64,000 bases of DNA from Citrobacter koseri ATCC BAA-895 (GCF_000018045.1 NC_009792.1:620001-684000); one strand, 5' to 3'. Positions 1 through 9,227 are shown, counted from the first letter of the stretch. Notes: generated from the sequence alone by a model not told the origin. Translations and numbers: made by a program.

Positions 1-733
1 TCAGTGCGCCCTGCAAAGGCGGCAGCGTAGGGTTAAAGGCGGCGTTCTCGGCATAGCTGCCGGTGAAAATACGCCCGTCTTTGCATTCCAGCGCCACGCC
101 GCTTGGGGAGTAGCTGTAAGGCATATGACATTTATTGGCGGCGGCAATCGCTGCCTGAGTCAGCGCGTCGCCCTCCAGCGCGAAACCGTGATCCTGCTCG
201 TCCATCAGCAGCGTTTTGATCTCCAGGTCTTTCGGGCCGAAAGCGTCAGGCAGATAGTCGCGTAAGGTATGCGGTACGCGCCCCGGCAGGTGGATACGCA
301 GATCCAGGCCGCTGTTCAGTTCGTTCATAAACTGACGGCAATGACCGCAAGGGGTGTAGTTAACCGTAATGGCGGCGAGCCCTTTTTCACCGCGCAGCCA
401 GGCATGGCCGATCGCGCTTTGCTCGGCATGAACGGTTTGCTGCATCGTCGCGCCCAGGAACTCCATATTCCCACCGAAATACCAGGTTCCACTGATGCCG
501 CGCGCGATAGCGCCAACGTTGAAGTGGGAAAGGTCGGTGCGTGCGCAGGCGGCAGCCAGCGGCAGGAGCGCGAAAGCCAGCGCGTCTTCGTCCAGCCCCG
601 ATTCACGCTTAAGCGTCGAGACCTGCTCCGCAGTCAGCATGGCGGGAAAATGCTCATCTGCCAGAATCGGCGCCAGCGCTGATTGCAGATTATCCGCAAG
701 TTGGCCAAAAGCAGTTTGAAAACGTGGATGCAT
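1..733 (-). CDS. cdd: Cytidine deaminase, 3' end cut by window edge
   Basis: Deaminates cytidine and deoxycytidine to uridine and deoxyuridine in cytoplasmic pyrimidine salvage. About 244 codons are visible, beginning ATG (MHPRFQTAF); the last roughly 50 residues lie beyond base 1. The zinc and catalytic region is present: a TVHAEQ motif (His and catalytic Glu) and a TPCGHCRQF motif supplying two Cys ligands, as in the dimeric enterobacterial enzyme. Residues near the edge (PTLPPLQGAL) match my memory of E. coli Cdd. The start is preceded by a CRP/CytR-like region. yohJK lie immediately upstream in the same orientation, as in E. coli. Identification is firm; only the C-terminus is unseen. Confidence 0.97.
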   Translation of the reverse strand, partial: MHPRFQTAFGQLADNLQSALAPILADEHFPAMLTAEQVSTLKRESGLDEDALAFALLPLAAACARTDLSHFNVGAIARGISGTWYFGGNMEFLGATMQQTVHAEQSAIGHAWLRGEKGLAAITVNYTPCGHCRQFMNELNSGLDLRIHLPGRVPHTLRDYLPDAFGPKDLEIKTLLMDEQDHGFALEGDALTQAAIAAANKCHMPYSYSPSGVALECKDGRIFTGSYAENAAFNPTLPPLQGAL

Positions 734-783
734 GGCGTTGCCTCATAACAATGTAATGGAATCGTAGTTTACGGAGCTGTTAC

Positions 784-830
784 GGCTTTATATGTGATCC
801 AAATCTCATTGTGATTGCAACTTGTGAAAC
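784..830 (-). promoter_or_regulatory. cdd promoter region with CRP-like site
   Basis: Bases 793-808 read TGTGA-N6-TCTCA, a good CRP half-site pair, and a second TGTGA follows at 810-814. In E. coli, cdd is activated by CRP and repressed by CytR through tandem sites just upstream (family knowledge). The location 60-100 bp before the cdd start fits. The exact CytR contacts cannot be read by eye. Confidence 0.6.
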
Positions 831-862
831 TTAAATTAAAAATGCGCGACGCATCGCAAATT

Positions 863-1558
863 TTAACCCGCTACCGCCAGAATAATCGGGAAGAGAAACG
901 GCGCCAGCAGCGAGGTGATGATCCCGCAGATCACCAGCGCCAGCGAACTGAACGCCCCTTCCTGGTAATCCAGCTCGGCGCAGCGCGCAGTGCCCAGGGC
1001 GTGCGAGGCGGTTCCCATTGCCAGACCGCGTGCGGCTTTGGTACGGATACGCATGAGGTTGAGCAGGGTATGACCAAATACGGCGCCCAGTATCCCGACG
1101 AAAATAACGCAGACGGCGCTAATGGCGGGGATGCCGCCGATGCTGCCGCCCACCGCCATTGCGATTGGGGTTGTGACCGATTTCGGTAATACCGATGCGG
1201 CGATTTCCGGCGTGGCGCCCATCAGTAAGGCGACAGTGGTTCCGGTCACCATGGCGACCACGCTGCCGACGAAGCAGATCGTGATGATGGATTTCCAGCG
1301 GGCGCGGATTTGGTGCAGTTGTTCATATAAAGGGTACGCCAGCGCCACGACGGCGGGTTGCAGCAGGTCGTTGAGCACCTCGCTGCCTTTGAAATAGTGA
1401 TCGTAAGGAATGCCGGTCAGCATCAGAAACGGGATGATGACCACCATGGCAACCAGCAACGGGTTAAGCAACGGCATCTTAAAGCGCGCAGCCAGTTTGC
1501 GGGCGGCGAAAAAGACCGCTAGCGTCAGGGGTAACGACCACCAGATATACGACATCAT
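863..1558 (-). CDS. yohK: LrgB/CidB-type inner membrane protein YohK
   Basis: A 231-residue polytopic protein of the LrgB/CidB family, with about six or more hydrophobic segments and a conserved central region PKSVTTPIAM followed by GGIPAISA. Its ATG overlaps the yohJ stop by 4 bp, so the two are probably translationally coupled and form an LrgAB-like membrane pair. The family was first described as holin/antiholin-like; later work on relatives points to transport of small carboxylates such as pyruvate or 3-hydroxypropionate, so the substrate here is uncertain. Length equals E. coli YohK. Recognised by sequence and position beside cdd. Confidence 0.93.
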   Translation of the reverse strand: MMSYIWWSLPLTLAVFFAARKLAARFKMPLLNPLLVAMVVIIPFLMLTGIPYDHYFKGSEVLNDLLQPAVVALAYPLYEQLHQIRARWKSIITICFVGSVVAMVTGTTVALLMGATPEIAASVLPKSVTTPIAMAVGGSIGGIPAISAVCVIFVGILGAVFGHTLLNLMRIRTKAARGLAMGTASHALGTARCAELDYQEGAFSSLALVICGIITSLLAPFLFPIILAVAG

Positions 1559-1953
1559 TTTTTCGATCCTTTCTGCCCTAACACTTTTCGTTCACCGTGT
1601 ACGATATGCGAACTCCAGCTCACGACCAGGAAAACAACCAGCGTACTGATCGCACAGGAGACCACCACCGGGCCAAACTGCGCGCGCAGCAAATCGAAGT
1701 ACTGCATGACGCCGACGCCAATCGGCACAAACAGCAGCGCCATGTAACGGATCAGGACATAGCATCCCGGGTTTACCCACTTCGCTGGCAGAATTTGTAG
1801 CGCCAGTAAAACAAACAGAATCAACATGCCGATGATGCTGCCGGGAATCGTGATAGGAAGCAGCGATGCAATGAAAATACCCGCATACAAACAGGCATAT
1901 ATCAGTACAAATGCGCGTAAATACTGCCAGATGATATTCAGTGATTTACTCAT
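1555..1953 (-). CDS. yohJ: LrgA/CidA-type inner membrane protein YohJ
   Basis: A 132-residue, four-segment membrane protein of the LrgA/CidA family; the stretch LPITIPGSIIGMLILF is the family signature. I chose the ATG giving MSKSLNIIWQYL because it matches the E. coli length of 132; a longer reading from 1989 adds 12 residues without family support. First gene of a two-gene operon with yohK (4-bp overlap). Likely partners with YohK as a small-solute or holin-like channel. No regulator is adjacent in this orientation, unlike LytSR-lrgAB in Gram-positives. Confidence 0.93.
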   Translation of the reverse strand: MSKSLNIIWQYLRAFVLIYACLYAGIFIASLLPITIPGSIIGMLILFVLLALQILPAKWVNPGCYVLIRYMALLFVPIGVGVMQYFDLLRAQFGPVVVSCAISTLVVFLVVSWSSHIVHGERKVLGQKGSKK

Positions 1954-2059
1954 GGTAAAAGCCCTTGATGAAACAGATTCATCATACAATTAAACTTTAA
2001 AACGTGCTACCGATCACATCATGAATTCTGAGCATAGTGGAAATAGACAACGGGAACAT

Positions 2060-2080
2060 CGGGCAACGCCCCGTTGCCCG
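2060..2080. terminator. Hairpin between yohJ and mhbR
   Basis: A 9-bp perfect GC-rich stem (CGGGCAACG / CGTTGCCCG) with a 3-base loop lies 3 bp beyond the mhbR stop codon. No clear U-run follows on the minus strand, so it may be a weak or Rho-assisted terminator for mhbR. Confidence 0.5.
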
Positions 2081-2082
2081 CG

Positions 2083-2991
2083 CTAAACCTGCGCCAGAAA
2101 ATGCAGAAAACGGCTCAACGCGAGAGAAGGGGTCTCGTTCTTGCGCCAGAACATGCCCACGCTTCCTTTCTGTTCTATTTTCGGCAGGTTTAAGATAGCC
2201 AACTGGCCCTGGCTGGCATAGCGTTGCGCCAGGCGTAGAGAAAGAATAGAGATCATATCGCTGCTTTGCAGCAAATTGGTGCTGACGTTCATCGAGGCGG
2301 ATTCGATGGTGTTTTCCGGCAGCATCACGCCGTTGTCCACCAGGGCGTTATCAATGCTGATGCGAATTGGCGTACCGGTCGGCCAGACAATCCAGCGCCA
2401 GTGGGCGAGGTCGTTCCAGGAAAGCGTGGCGTGTGAGGCCAGAGGATGATGGGGGCGGGCGACAAAGCAGACCGGTTCGGTGTAGAGCACCTGATAATTT
2501 AACGGCAGCTGGAGCGCCCGACCGCCCACGCGGCCTACCACCACGTCCAGCGACCCGGCGAGCAGATCGTGTAAAAGCGGGGTCATGACTTTCTCTTCAA
2601 TATTCAGGTGCAGCGTCGGCATCTCATTGAGCAGGCAGAGGATCGCCTGCGACACGCAGTCTGTCGCGACCGGTGAACAGCCGATTTTCAGGCTTCCCAC
2701 CAGCCCACCTTGCTTAAAGCGCGCGATCTCATACTGCGAACGTTCCATATCGTTGATGAGCCGCTGCGCATGCTGGAGCAACAGCTTGCCCCCTTCTGAA
2801 GGGCGTAACCCCTTGCTGTGGCGTTCAAAAAGCGTGATTCCGATCTCATCTTCAAGCTGTGACAGCCACTTCGACAGCGCGGGCTGGGTGATGTTCATCA
2901 TTCGCGCAACGTGGGTCAGATTCCCTTGTTCCCCCAGCGCGACCAGCATTTGCAGGTGGTGCAGCTTCAATTTTTGCGCCCAATTCGCCAT
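2083..2991 (-). CDS. mhbR: LysR-type regulator of the gentisate operon (MhbR-like)
   Basis: A 302-residue LysR-type regulator. The N-terminal winged helix-turn-helix spans about residues 5-65 (LHHLQMLVALGEQGNLTHVA...ITQPALSKWLSQLE) and a LysR substrate-binding domain about 90-295. The start giving MANWAQKLKLHHLQ is preferred over the upstream in-frame ATGs because the helix-turn-helix sits correctly and GGGGG precedes it as a ribosome site. It is divergent from mhbT with 126 bp between starts, the usual layout for a LysR activator and its target. By analogy with Klebsiella MhbR it should activate the operon with 3-hydroxybenzoate or gentisate as effector (inference). Confidence 0.88.
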   Translation of the reverse strand: MANWAQKLKLHHLQMLVALGEQGNLTHVARMMNITQPALSKWLSQLEDEIGITLFERHSKGLRPSEGGKLLLQHAQRLINDMERSQYEIARFKQGGLVGSLKIGCSPVATDCVSQAILCLLNEMPTLHLNIEEKVMTPLLHDLLAGSLDVVVGRVGGRALQLPLNYQVLYTEPVCFVARPHHPLASHATLSWNDLAHWRWIVWPTGTPIRISIDNALVDNGVMLPENTIESASMNVSTNLLQSSDMISILSLRLAQRYASQGQLAILNLPKIEQKGSVGMFWRKNETPSLALSRFLHFLAQV

Positions 2992-2996
2992 TTGAT

Positions 2997-3012
2997 ATAA
3001 CCCCCAGGTTAT
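2997..3012. promoter_or_regulatory. Palindromic operator in mhbR-mhbT intergenic region
   Basis: Perfect inverted repeat ATAACC-N4-GGTTAT, of the length and symmetry of a LysR recognition site. I recall a nearly identical palindrome reported as essential for MhbR binding in Klebsiella pneumoniae. It begins only 6 bp upstream of the mhbR ATG and covers its ribosome-binding region, so it may mediate autoregulation as well as mhbT activation. Confidence 0.7.
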
Positions 3013-3117
3013 GCCTCTGCCCGAAATGCCATTGTACATTTCATCGCCATGATTACAAACTTGCAACATACAAAAAACAAAAATGACATCTACCTTACCT
3101 GCACCGAGGCATTCACT

Positions 3118-4476
3118 ATGACTCAACGACGTGATCTACAAGCACTGATTGACGCCGCCCCCGTCGGCAAAATGCAGTGGCGCGTTATCATCTGCTGCTT
3201 TCTGGTGGTAATGCTCGACGGTTTTGATACGGCCGCAATTGGCTTTATTGCGCCGGATATCCGTACGCACTGGCAATTGAGCGCCAGCGATCTGGCCCCG
3301 CTGTTCGGCGCGGGTCTGCTGGGGCTGACGGCAGGGGCGCTATTGTGCGGCCCGCTGTCAGACCGTTTTGGCCGTAAACGGGTGATTGAACTGTGCGTGG
3401 CGCTGTTTGGTGCCTTGAGCCTGCTTTCCGCCTTCTCGCCGGATTTGCAAACGCTGGTGGTACTGCGCTTTTTAACCGGGCTAGGGCTGGGCGGCGCGAT
3501 GCCGAATACCATCACGATGACGTCGGAATACCTTCCCGCCCGCCGTCGCGGCGCGCTGGTAACGCTGATGTTCTGCGGGTTTACCCTCGGTTCGGCGATG
3601 GGGGGCATCGTCAGCGCGCAACTGGTGCCGCTGATTGGCTGGCACGGCATTCTGGTGCTCGGCGGCGTATTGCCCTTAATGCTGTTCTTCGCTTTGCTGT
3701 TTGTTCTGCCCGAGTCGCCACGCTGGCAGGTGCGTCGTCAGCGCCCGCAGGCGGCGATTGCCAGAACGGTTGCCGCCATCACCGGTGAACGCTACGACAA
3801 TACGCATTTCTATCTTCATGAAGCCGCCGCCATTTCAAAAGGCAGTATCCGCCAGCTTTTTATTGGGCGTCAGCTTCCCATTACCCTGATGTTATGGGTC
3901 GTGTTCTTCATGAGCCTGCTCATTATCTACCTGCTCTCCAGCTGGATGCCGACGCTCCTGAACCACCGGGGAATCGATTTGCAGCATGCCTCCTGGGTCA
4001 CTGCCGCATTCCAGGTCGGCGGTACGCTCGGCGCGCTGTTACTCGGTGTACTGATGGACAAGCACAATCCGTTCCGGGTGCTGGCCGTGAGCTACGCGCT
4101 GGGCGCGGTCTGCATCGTGATGATTGGCCTGAGTGAAAACGGACTGTGGCTGATGGCGCTGGCGATTTTTGGTACGGGCATTGGCATCAGCGGATCGCAG
4201 GTGGGGTTGAATGCCTTAACTGCGACGCTGTACCCGACTCAAAGCCGTGCAACCGGCGTGAGCTGGTCCAATGCCGTCGGGCGCTGCGGCGCCATTGTCG
4301 GCTCGCTCTCCGGCGGCATGATGATGGCGATGAATTTCTCTTTCGATACGCTGTTTTTCGTCATCGCGATTCCGGCTGCCATTAGCGCGGTGATGCTCGC
4401 CATGTTGACGGCGGTTGTCCGCCACTCTGCCTCTGAACCTGACGTGCTGCCGCGGGCAGGCGTCGTGAACGAATAA
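3118..4476 (+). CDS. mhbT: MFS aromatic acid transporter (MhbT-like)
   Basis: A 452-residue, 12-segment major facilitator of the aromatic acid:H+ symporter family. The first segment carries the family motif (MLDGFDTAAIGFIAP), and the loop 2-3 signature is GPLSDRFGRKRV. The start MTQRRDLQALIDAAPVGKMQW fits the family N-terminus; an in-frame ATG at 3049 lies in the promoter region and is unlikely. First gene of the operon mhbT-D-H-I-M, 11 bp before mhbD. It probably imports 3-hydroxybenzoate and/or gentisate across the inner membrane; MhbT is the named transporter in the Klebsiella cluster. Substrate assignment is from context. Confidence 0.88.
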   Translation: MTQRRDLQALIDAAPVGKMQWRVIICCFLVVMLDGFDTAAIGFIAPDIRTHWQLSASDLAPLFGAGLLGLTAGALLCGPLSDRFGRKRVIELCVALFGALSLLSAFSPDLQTLVVLRFLTGLGLGGAMPNTITMTSEYLPARRRGALVTLMFCGFTLGSAMGGIVSAQLVPLIGWHGILVLGGVLPLMLFFALLFVLPESPRWQVRRQRPQAAIARTVAAITGERYDNTHFYLHEAAAISKGSIRQLFIGRQLPITLMLWVVFFMSLLIIYLLSSWMPTLLNHRGIDLQHASWVTAAFQVGGTLGALLLGVLMDKHNPFRVLAVSYALGAVCIVMIGLSENGLWLMALAIFGTGIGISGSQVGLNALTATLYPTQSRATGVSWSNAVGRCGAIVGSLSGGMMMAMNFSFDTLFFVIAIPAAISAVMLAMLTAVVRHSASEPDVLPRAGVVNE

Positions 4477-4487
4477 GGAGAACCTCC

Positions 4488-5525
4488 ATGTCTGAAGTGA
4501 ATCAGGATGTTAAACACAACCGTCAGCAGTTTTATCAGCACATTTCCGGGCAAAACCTGACGCCGCTCTGGGAGTCGCTGCACCATCTGGTGCCGCAAAC
4601 GCCGAACGCCAATTGCGCGCCTGCGTACTGGAACTATCAGGAGATCCGCCCGCTGTTGCTGGAAAGCGGCAACCTGATTGGCGCGAAAGAGGCTGTCCGC
4701 CGGGTACTGGTGCTGGAAAACCCGGCGCTGCGCGGACAGTCGTCAATTACCGCGACGCTGTACGCAGGACTGCAATTGATTTTACCGGGCGAGGTGGCGC
4801 CGAGTCATCGCCACAACCAGTCGGCGCTGCGTTTTATTGTGGAAGGGCAAGGCGCTTTCACCGCCGTTGACGGCGAGCGGACGCAGATGCACCCGGGCGA
4901 CTTTATTCTGACGCCGCAGTGGCGCTGGCACGATCACGGCAACCCTGGCGACGAGCCGGTGGTATGGCTGGACGGTCTGGATCTGCCGCTGGTGAATACG
5001 CTGGGCTGCGGGTTTGCGGAAGATTACCCGGAAGAACAGCAGCCGGTGACGCGCAAAGAAGGCGATTACCTGCCGCGCTACGCCGCCAACATGCTGCCGC
5101 TACGCCACCAGGTCGGCAATTCCTCGCCGATTTTCAACTACCGCTACGACCGTAGCCGTGAAGCGCTGCATGACCTGACCCGGATGGGGGAACCTGACGA
5201 GTGGGATGGCTACAAGATGCGCTATGTCAACCCGGTCACCGGGGGCTATCCGATGCCTTCGATGGGCGCGTTTTTGCAACTGTTGCCGAAAGGGTTTGCG
5301 TCGCGCGTGGCGCGCACGACCGACAGCACCATTTATCACGTTGTGGAAGGTTCCGGGCAGGTCACCATTGGCAATGAGACGTTCCACTTCACGGCGAAAG
5401 ATATCTTTGTGGTGCCGACATGGCACGGGGTGTCGTTCCAGACCACGGAAGATACCGTTTTATTCAGTTTTTCGGACAAACCGGTTCAGGAAGCCCTCGG
5501 CTTGTTCCGCGAAGCTCGTTATTAA
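4488..5525 (+). CDS. mhbD: Gentisate 1,2-dioxygenase
   Basis: A 345-residue bicupin Fe(II) dioxygenase that opens gentisate to maleylpyruvate. The N-terminal cupin carries iron ligands at His107 and His109 (PSHRHNQSALRF), with a further His in WRWHDHGN (about 148-150). A second cupin follows at about 255-335 (STIYHVVEGSGQVTIG...VPTWHGV). Length agrees with the enterobacterial family. AAGGAGAACC lies just before the ATG, 11 bp after mhbT. Neighbouring isomerase and hydrolase genes supply the next two steps, which supports the substrate. Highly confident in family and reaction. Confidence 0.94.
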   Translation: MSEVNQDVKHNRQQFYQHISGQNLTPLWESLHHLVPQTPNANCAPAYWNYQEIRPLLLESGNLIGAKEAVRRVLVLENPALRGQSSITATLYAGLQLILPGEVAPSHRHNQSALRFIVEGQGAFTAVDGERTQMHPGDFILTPQWRWHDHGNPGDEPVVWLDGLDLPLVNTLGCGFAEDYPEEQQPVTRKEGDYLPRYAANMLPLRHQVGNSSPIFNYRYDRSREALHDLTRMGEPDEWDGYKMRYVNPVTGGYPMPSMGAFLQLLPKGFASRVARTTDSTIYHVVEGSGQVTIGNETFHFTAKDIFVVPTWHGVSFQTTEDTVLFSFSDKPVQEALGLFREARY

Positions 5526-5540
5526 ATTGGGAGAGAAAAA

Positions 5541-6242
<702 letters not shown>

Positions 6243-6250
6243 GGTGAATG

Positions 6251-6895
6251 ATGAAGCTGTACAGTTTTTTTAATAGCTCGGCGTCTTATCGCGTGCGTAT
6301 CGCGCTGGCATTAAAAGGCATCGATTATGAGACGGTGGGCGTCAACATTCGTATCGGCCAGCAGAATGCGCTGAGCTATCGACGGATGAACCCGATCGGG
6401 CTGGTGCCGACGCTGGTGACTGATGACGGTGAATCTCTCGGGCAATCGCTGGCAATCATCGACTGGCTGGATCGCCACTTCCCGCAGACGCCGTTGCTGC
6501 CGTTGGTCGATCCGGCGCGCAGCCAGGCGCTGGAAATTGTCTATGCCATTGCCTGTGATATTCACCCGGTGAACAACCTGCGCGTATTGCGCTACCTGAC
6601 TGACGAGCTGAAGATCGGCGAAGAAGACAAGAAACGCTGGTACGCCCACTGGGTGCAACAAGGGCTTAGCGCGGTGGAACAGTTGTTGCGCCAGGGGCAG
6701 TCCGGGCAGTTTTGCGTGGGGGATGCGCCCACGCTGGCGGATTGCTGCCTGATTCCACAATGGGCCAATGCGCTGCGAATGGGATGCGACCTGAGCGGTT
6801 ATCCGCGCTGCAAGGCGGTTTATGACGCCTGTACCCGGCTTCCGGCCTTTATCGCCGCCGCCCCCGAAAATCAACAAGACAAAATTTCAGCCTGA
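6251..6895 (+). CDS. mhbI: Maleylpyruvate isomerase (zeta-class GST fold)
   Basis: A 214-residue glutathione S-transferase-fold enzyme converting maleylpyruvate to fumarylpyruvate, probably using glutathione. The active-site motif SSASYRVRIALALKGIDYE (about residues 9-27) is that of the zeta/maleylacetoacetate isomerase class; QSLAIIDWL is the glutathione-binding turn. Two tandem ATGs occur at 6248 and 6251; the second gives the family N-terminus MKLYSFF. Starts within 10 bp of the mhbH stop, so it is coupled in the operon. Confidence 0.9.
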   Translation: MKLYSFFNSSASYRVRIALALKGIDYETVGVNIRIGQQNALSYRRMNPIGLVPTLVTDDGESLGQSLAIIDWLDRHFPQTPLLPLVDPARSQALEIVYAIACDIHPVNNLRVLRYLTDELKIGEEDKKRWYAHWVQQGLSAVEQLLRQGQSGQFCVGDAPTLADCCLIPQWANALRMGCDLSGYPRCKAVYDACTRLPAFIAAAPENQQDKISA

Positions 6896-6909
6896 TAAGG
6901 AGAACGACA

Positions 6910-8103
6910 ATGGCTAAAGTGACAAGCGCAATTATCGTGGGTGGCGGTATTGGCGGCGCAGCGACCGCGCTGTCGCTGGCGCGCCAGGGCATTAAAGTGA
7001 TGCTGCTGGAAAAGGCTCATGAAATTGGTGAGATTGGGGCGGGGATTCAGCTCGGGCCGAATGCATTTTCCGCGCTGGACAGCCTCGGCGTTGGCGAAGT
7101 GGCTCGCCAGCGCGCGGTCTTTACCGATCATATTACGATGATGGACGCCGTGAATGCCGAAGAGGTTGTACGCATTGAAACCGGCCAGGCCTTTCGCGAC
7201 CATTTTGGCGGCCCGTATGCCGTGATTCACCGGGTGGATATTCATGCCACCGTCTGGGAAGCGGCGCTGACCCATCCGGGCGTGGAGTACCGGACTTCGA
7301 CGAATATTGTCGATATCCGCCAGACGCCGGATGATGTAACGGTGTTTGACGAGCAAGGGAATAGCTGGACGGCAGATATTCTGCTGGGCTGCGATGGCGT
7401 GAAATCGGTCGTGCGCCAGAGTCTACTTGGTGATACGCCGCGCGTGACCGGGCATGTGGTGTACCGGGCCGTGGTGGAGTGCGACGACATGCCGGAAGAT
7501 TTGCGCATCAACGCGCCGGTACTGTGGGCCGGGCCGCATTGCCATCTGGTGCATTATCCGTTGCGCGGCGGGAAACAGTACAATCTGGTGGTGACGTTCC
7601 ATAGCCGTCAGCAGGAGGAGTGGGGCGTGAAAGACGGAAGCAAAGAAGAGGTGCTCTCTTATTTTGCCGGGATTCACCCGCGTCCGCGTCAAATGCTCGA
7701 CAAACCCACCTCCTGGCGCCGCTGGGCGACCGCTGACCGGGAACCGGTAGAGAAATGGGGAACCGACCGCATCACGCTGGTGGGCGACGCCGCGCACCCG
7801 GTTGCGCAATATATGGCGCAGGGCGCCTGCATGGCGCTGGAAGATGCCGTTACGCTGGGTAAAGCGCTGGAGCGTTGTCATGGTGATGCGCAGCAAGCCT
7901 TTGCGTTGTATGAGTCGGTGCGTATTCCCCGTACGGCGCGAATTGTCTGGTCAACCCGCGAGATGGGGCGCGTCTACCATGCCGCAGGCGTGGAGCGACA
8001 GGTGCGTAATCTGCTGTGGAAAGGCAAATCCCAGCAGGAGTTTTATCGCGGCATTGAGTGGCTGTATGGCTGGAAGGAAGATAACTGCCTTGAGCCGCGC
8101 TGA
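6910..8103 (+). CDS. mhbM: FAD-dependent 3-hydroxybenzoate 6-hydroxylase
   Basis: A 397-residue flavoprotein aromatic monooxygenase of the PHBH class. FAD/NADH motifs: GGGIGGAATALSLARQG at about 11-27, a central DGVKSVVRQ (DG motif), and LVGDAAHPVAQYMAQGAC (GD motif) around residue 290. It is predicted to para-hydroxylate 3-hydroxybenzoate to gentisate with NAD(P)H and O2; a related salicylate 5-hydroxylase role would need different subunits, so 3-hydroxybenzoate is the better guess. Last gene of the mhb operon, 14 bp after mhbI (AAGGAGAACGACA before ATG) and followed by a strong terminator. Confidence 0.9.
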   Translation: MAKVTSAIIVGGGIGGAATALSLARQGIKVMLLEKAHEIGEIGAGIQLGPNAFSALDSLGVGEVARQRAVFTDHITMMDAVNAEEVVRIETGQAFRDHFGGPYAVIHRVDIHATVWEAALTHPGVEYRTSTNIVDIRQTPDDVTVFDEQGNSWTADILLGCDGVKSVVRQSLLGDTPRVTGHVVYRAVVECDDMPEDLRINAPVLWAGPHCHLVHYPLRGGKQYNLVVTFHSRQQEEWGVKDGSKEEVLSYFAGIHPRPRQMLDKPTSWRRWATADREPVEKWGTDRITLVGDAAHPVAQYMAQGACMALEDAVTLGKALERCHGDAQQAFALYESVRIPRTARIVWSTREMGRVYHAAGVERQVRNLLWKGKSQQEFYRGIEWLYGWKEDNCLEPR

Positions 8104-8123
8104 GAGACTTTAAACCGCACCAC

Positions 8124-8152
8124 AGAGGCGCTACCATAGCGCCTCTTTTTTT
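8124..8152 (+). terminator. Rho-independent terminator of the mhb operon
   Basis: Perfect 10-bp stem AGAGGCGCTA / TAGCGCCTCT with a 3-base loop, followed by a run of T. It lies 20 bp after the mhbM stop and 18 bp before dusC, separating the accessory operon from the backbone gene. Confidence 0.93.
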
Positions 8153-8169
8153 GCAGGTAACGAAATGCT

Positions 8170-9108
8170 ATGCGTGTTTTACTGGCGCCGATGGAAGGCG
8201 TGCTCGACTCTCTGGTGCGCGAGCTACTGACCGAGGTTAATGATTACGATCTGTGCATCACGGAGTTTTTGCGCGTGGTGGATCAGCTTCTGCCGGTAAA
8301 AGTGTTTCATCGCATCTGCCCGGAACTGCACAATGCCAGCCGCACGGCGTCCGGCACAGTCGTGCGTATTCAACTGCTGGGGCAATACCCGCAGTGGCTG
8401 GCGGAAAACGCCGCCCGCGCGGTGGAGCTGGGCTCATACGGCGTGGATTTAAACTGCGGCTGTCCATCGAAAATGGTGAACGGCAGCGGAGGCGGGGCGA
8501 CGTTGCTCAAAGATCCTGAGCTTATCTATCAGGGGGCAAAAGCGATGCGCGAAGCCGTGCCTGCGCATTTACCGGTCACGGTGAAGGTGCGTCTGGGCTG
8601 GGACAGCGGCGAAAGAAAATTTGAAATTGCCGATGCCGTCCAGCAGGCAGGGGCGACAGAGCTTGTCGTGCATGGGCGCACCAAAGAGCAGGGTTATAAA
8701 GCCGAACATATTGACTGGCAGGCGATTGGCGAGATCCGCCAGCGACTCACTATTCCGGTTATCGCCAATGGTGAAATCTGGGACTGGCAGAGCGCGCAAG
8801 AGTGTATGGCGGTCAGCGGCTGCGACGCGGTGATGATGGGACGTGGAGCGTTAAACATCCCGAATCTCAGCCGCGTGGTGAAATATAACGAACCGCGTAT
8901 GCCCTGGCCGGAAGTGGTCTTACTGCTGCAAAAATACACCCGGCTGGAAAAGCAGGGGGATACCGGGCTGTATCATGTCGCGCGTATTAAGCAGTGGCTG
9001 GGGTATTTGCGTAAGGAATATACGGAAGCCACCGCGCTATTTCAGGAAATCCGTGCGCTTAATAATTCCCCCGATATTGCTCGCGCCATTCAGTCCATTG
9101 ATATTTAA
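8170..9108 (+). CDS. dusC: tRNA-dihydrouridine(16) synthase DusC
   Basis: A 312-residue FMN-dependent dihydrouridine synthase that reduces U16 in the tRNA D-loop using NADPH. A TIM barrel occupies about residues 1-240 (MRVLLAPMEGVLD at the FMN end), with the catalytic Cys98 in NCGCPSKMVNG and a VHGRT phosphate-binding segment. Length is close to E. coli DusC (315), and the E. coli gene neighbours the same yoh genes. It sits alone between the mhb terminator and a REP element. E. coli K-12 has the 27-residue yohP near here; I do not see it. Confidence 0.95.
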   Translation: MRVLLAPMEGVLDSLVRELLTEVNDYDLCITEFLRVVDQLLPVKVFHRICPELHNASRTASGTVVRIQLLGQYPQWLAENAARAVELGSYGVDLNCGCPSKMVNGSGGGATLLKDPELIYQGAKAMREAVPAHLPVTVKVRLGWDSGERKFEIADAVQQAGATELVVHGRTKEQGYKAEHIDWQAIGEIRQRLTIPVIANGEIWDWQSAQECMAVSGCDAVMMGRGALNIPNLSRVVKYNEPRMPWPEVVLLLQKYTRLEKQGDTGLYHVARIKQWLGYLRKEYTEATALFQEIRALNNSPDIARAIQSIDI

Positions 9109-9117
9109 ATCGCCTTA

Positions 9118-9199
9118 TCTGGCCGCGTGCCTGATGGCGCTTCGCTTATCAGGCCTACAGACTGTGTAGGCCGGATAAGACGGTACGTCGCCATCCGGC
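9118..9199. repeat. REP element pair downstream of dusC
   Basis: Two REP-like units in opposite orientation (cgcttatcaggcctac ... gtaggccggataag ... cgccatccggca) form a small BIME. Typical enterobacterial intergenic repeat, possibly stabilising the dusC mRNA 3' end. The rest of the interval to the mdtQ start (9228-9410) is AT-rich and holds the presumed mdtQ promoter; no other gene is evident in it. Confidence 0.85.
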
Positions 9200-9227
9200 A
9201 GCGGTCAGCGGTCAGCGGTCAGCGGTT
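9200..9227. repeat. Tandem 7-bp repeat (AGCGGTC)
   Basis: Three perfect AGCGGTC copies and a fourth ending AGCGGTT follow directly after the REP unit. Such short arrays can vary in copy number between strains. Confidence 0.85.

Noticed and set aside
3049..3117. N-terminal extension of the MFS transporter
   Set aside because: The extra 23 residues come from the AT-rich promoter region and do not look like an MFS N-terminus; the ATG at 3118 fits better.
8101..8169. yohP small membrane protein near dusC
   Set aside because: The space upstream of dusC is filled by the mhb terminator; no 27-codon hydrophobic frame is present.
9112..9227. CRISPR-like repetition after dusC
   Set aside because: The repeats are REP palindromes plus a 7-bp tandem array; there are no spacers and no cas genes anywhere in the window.
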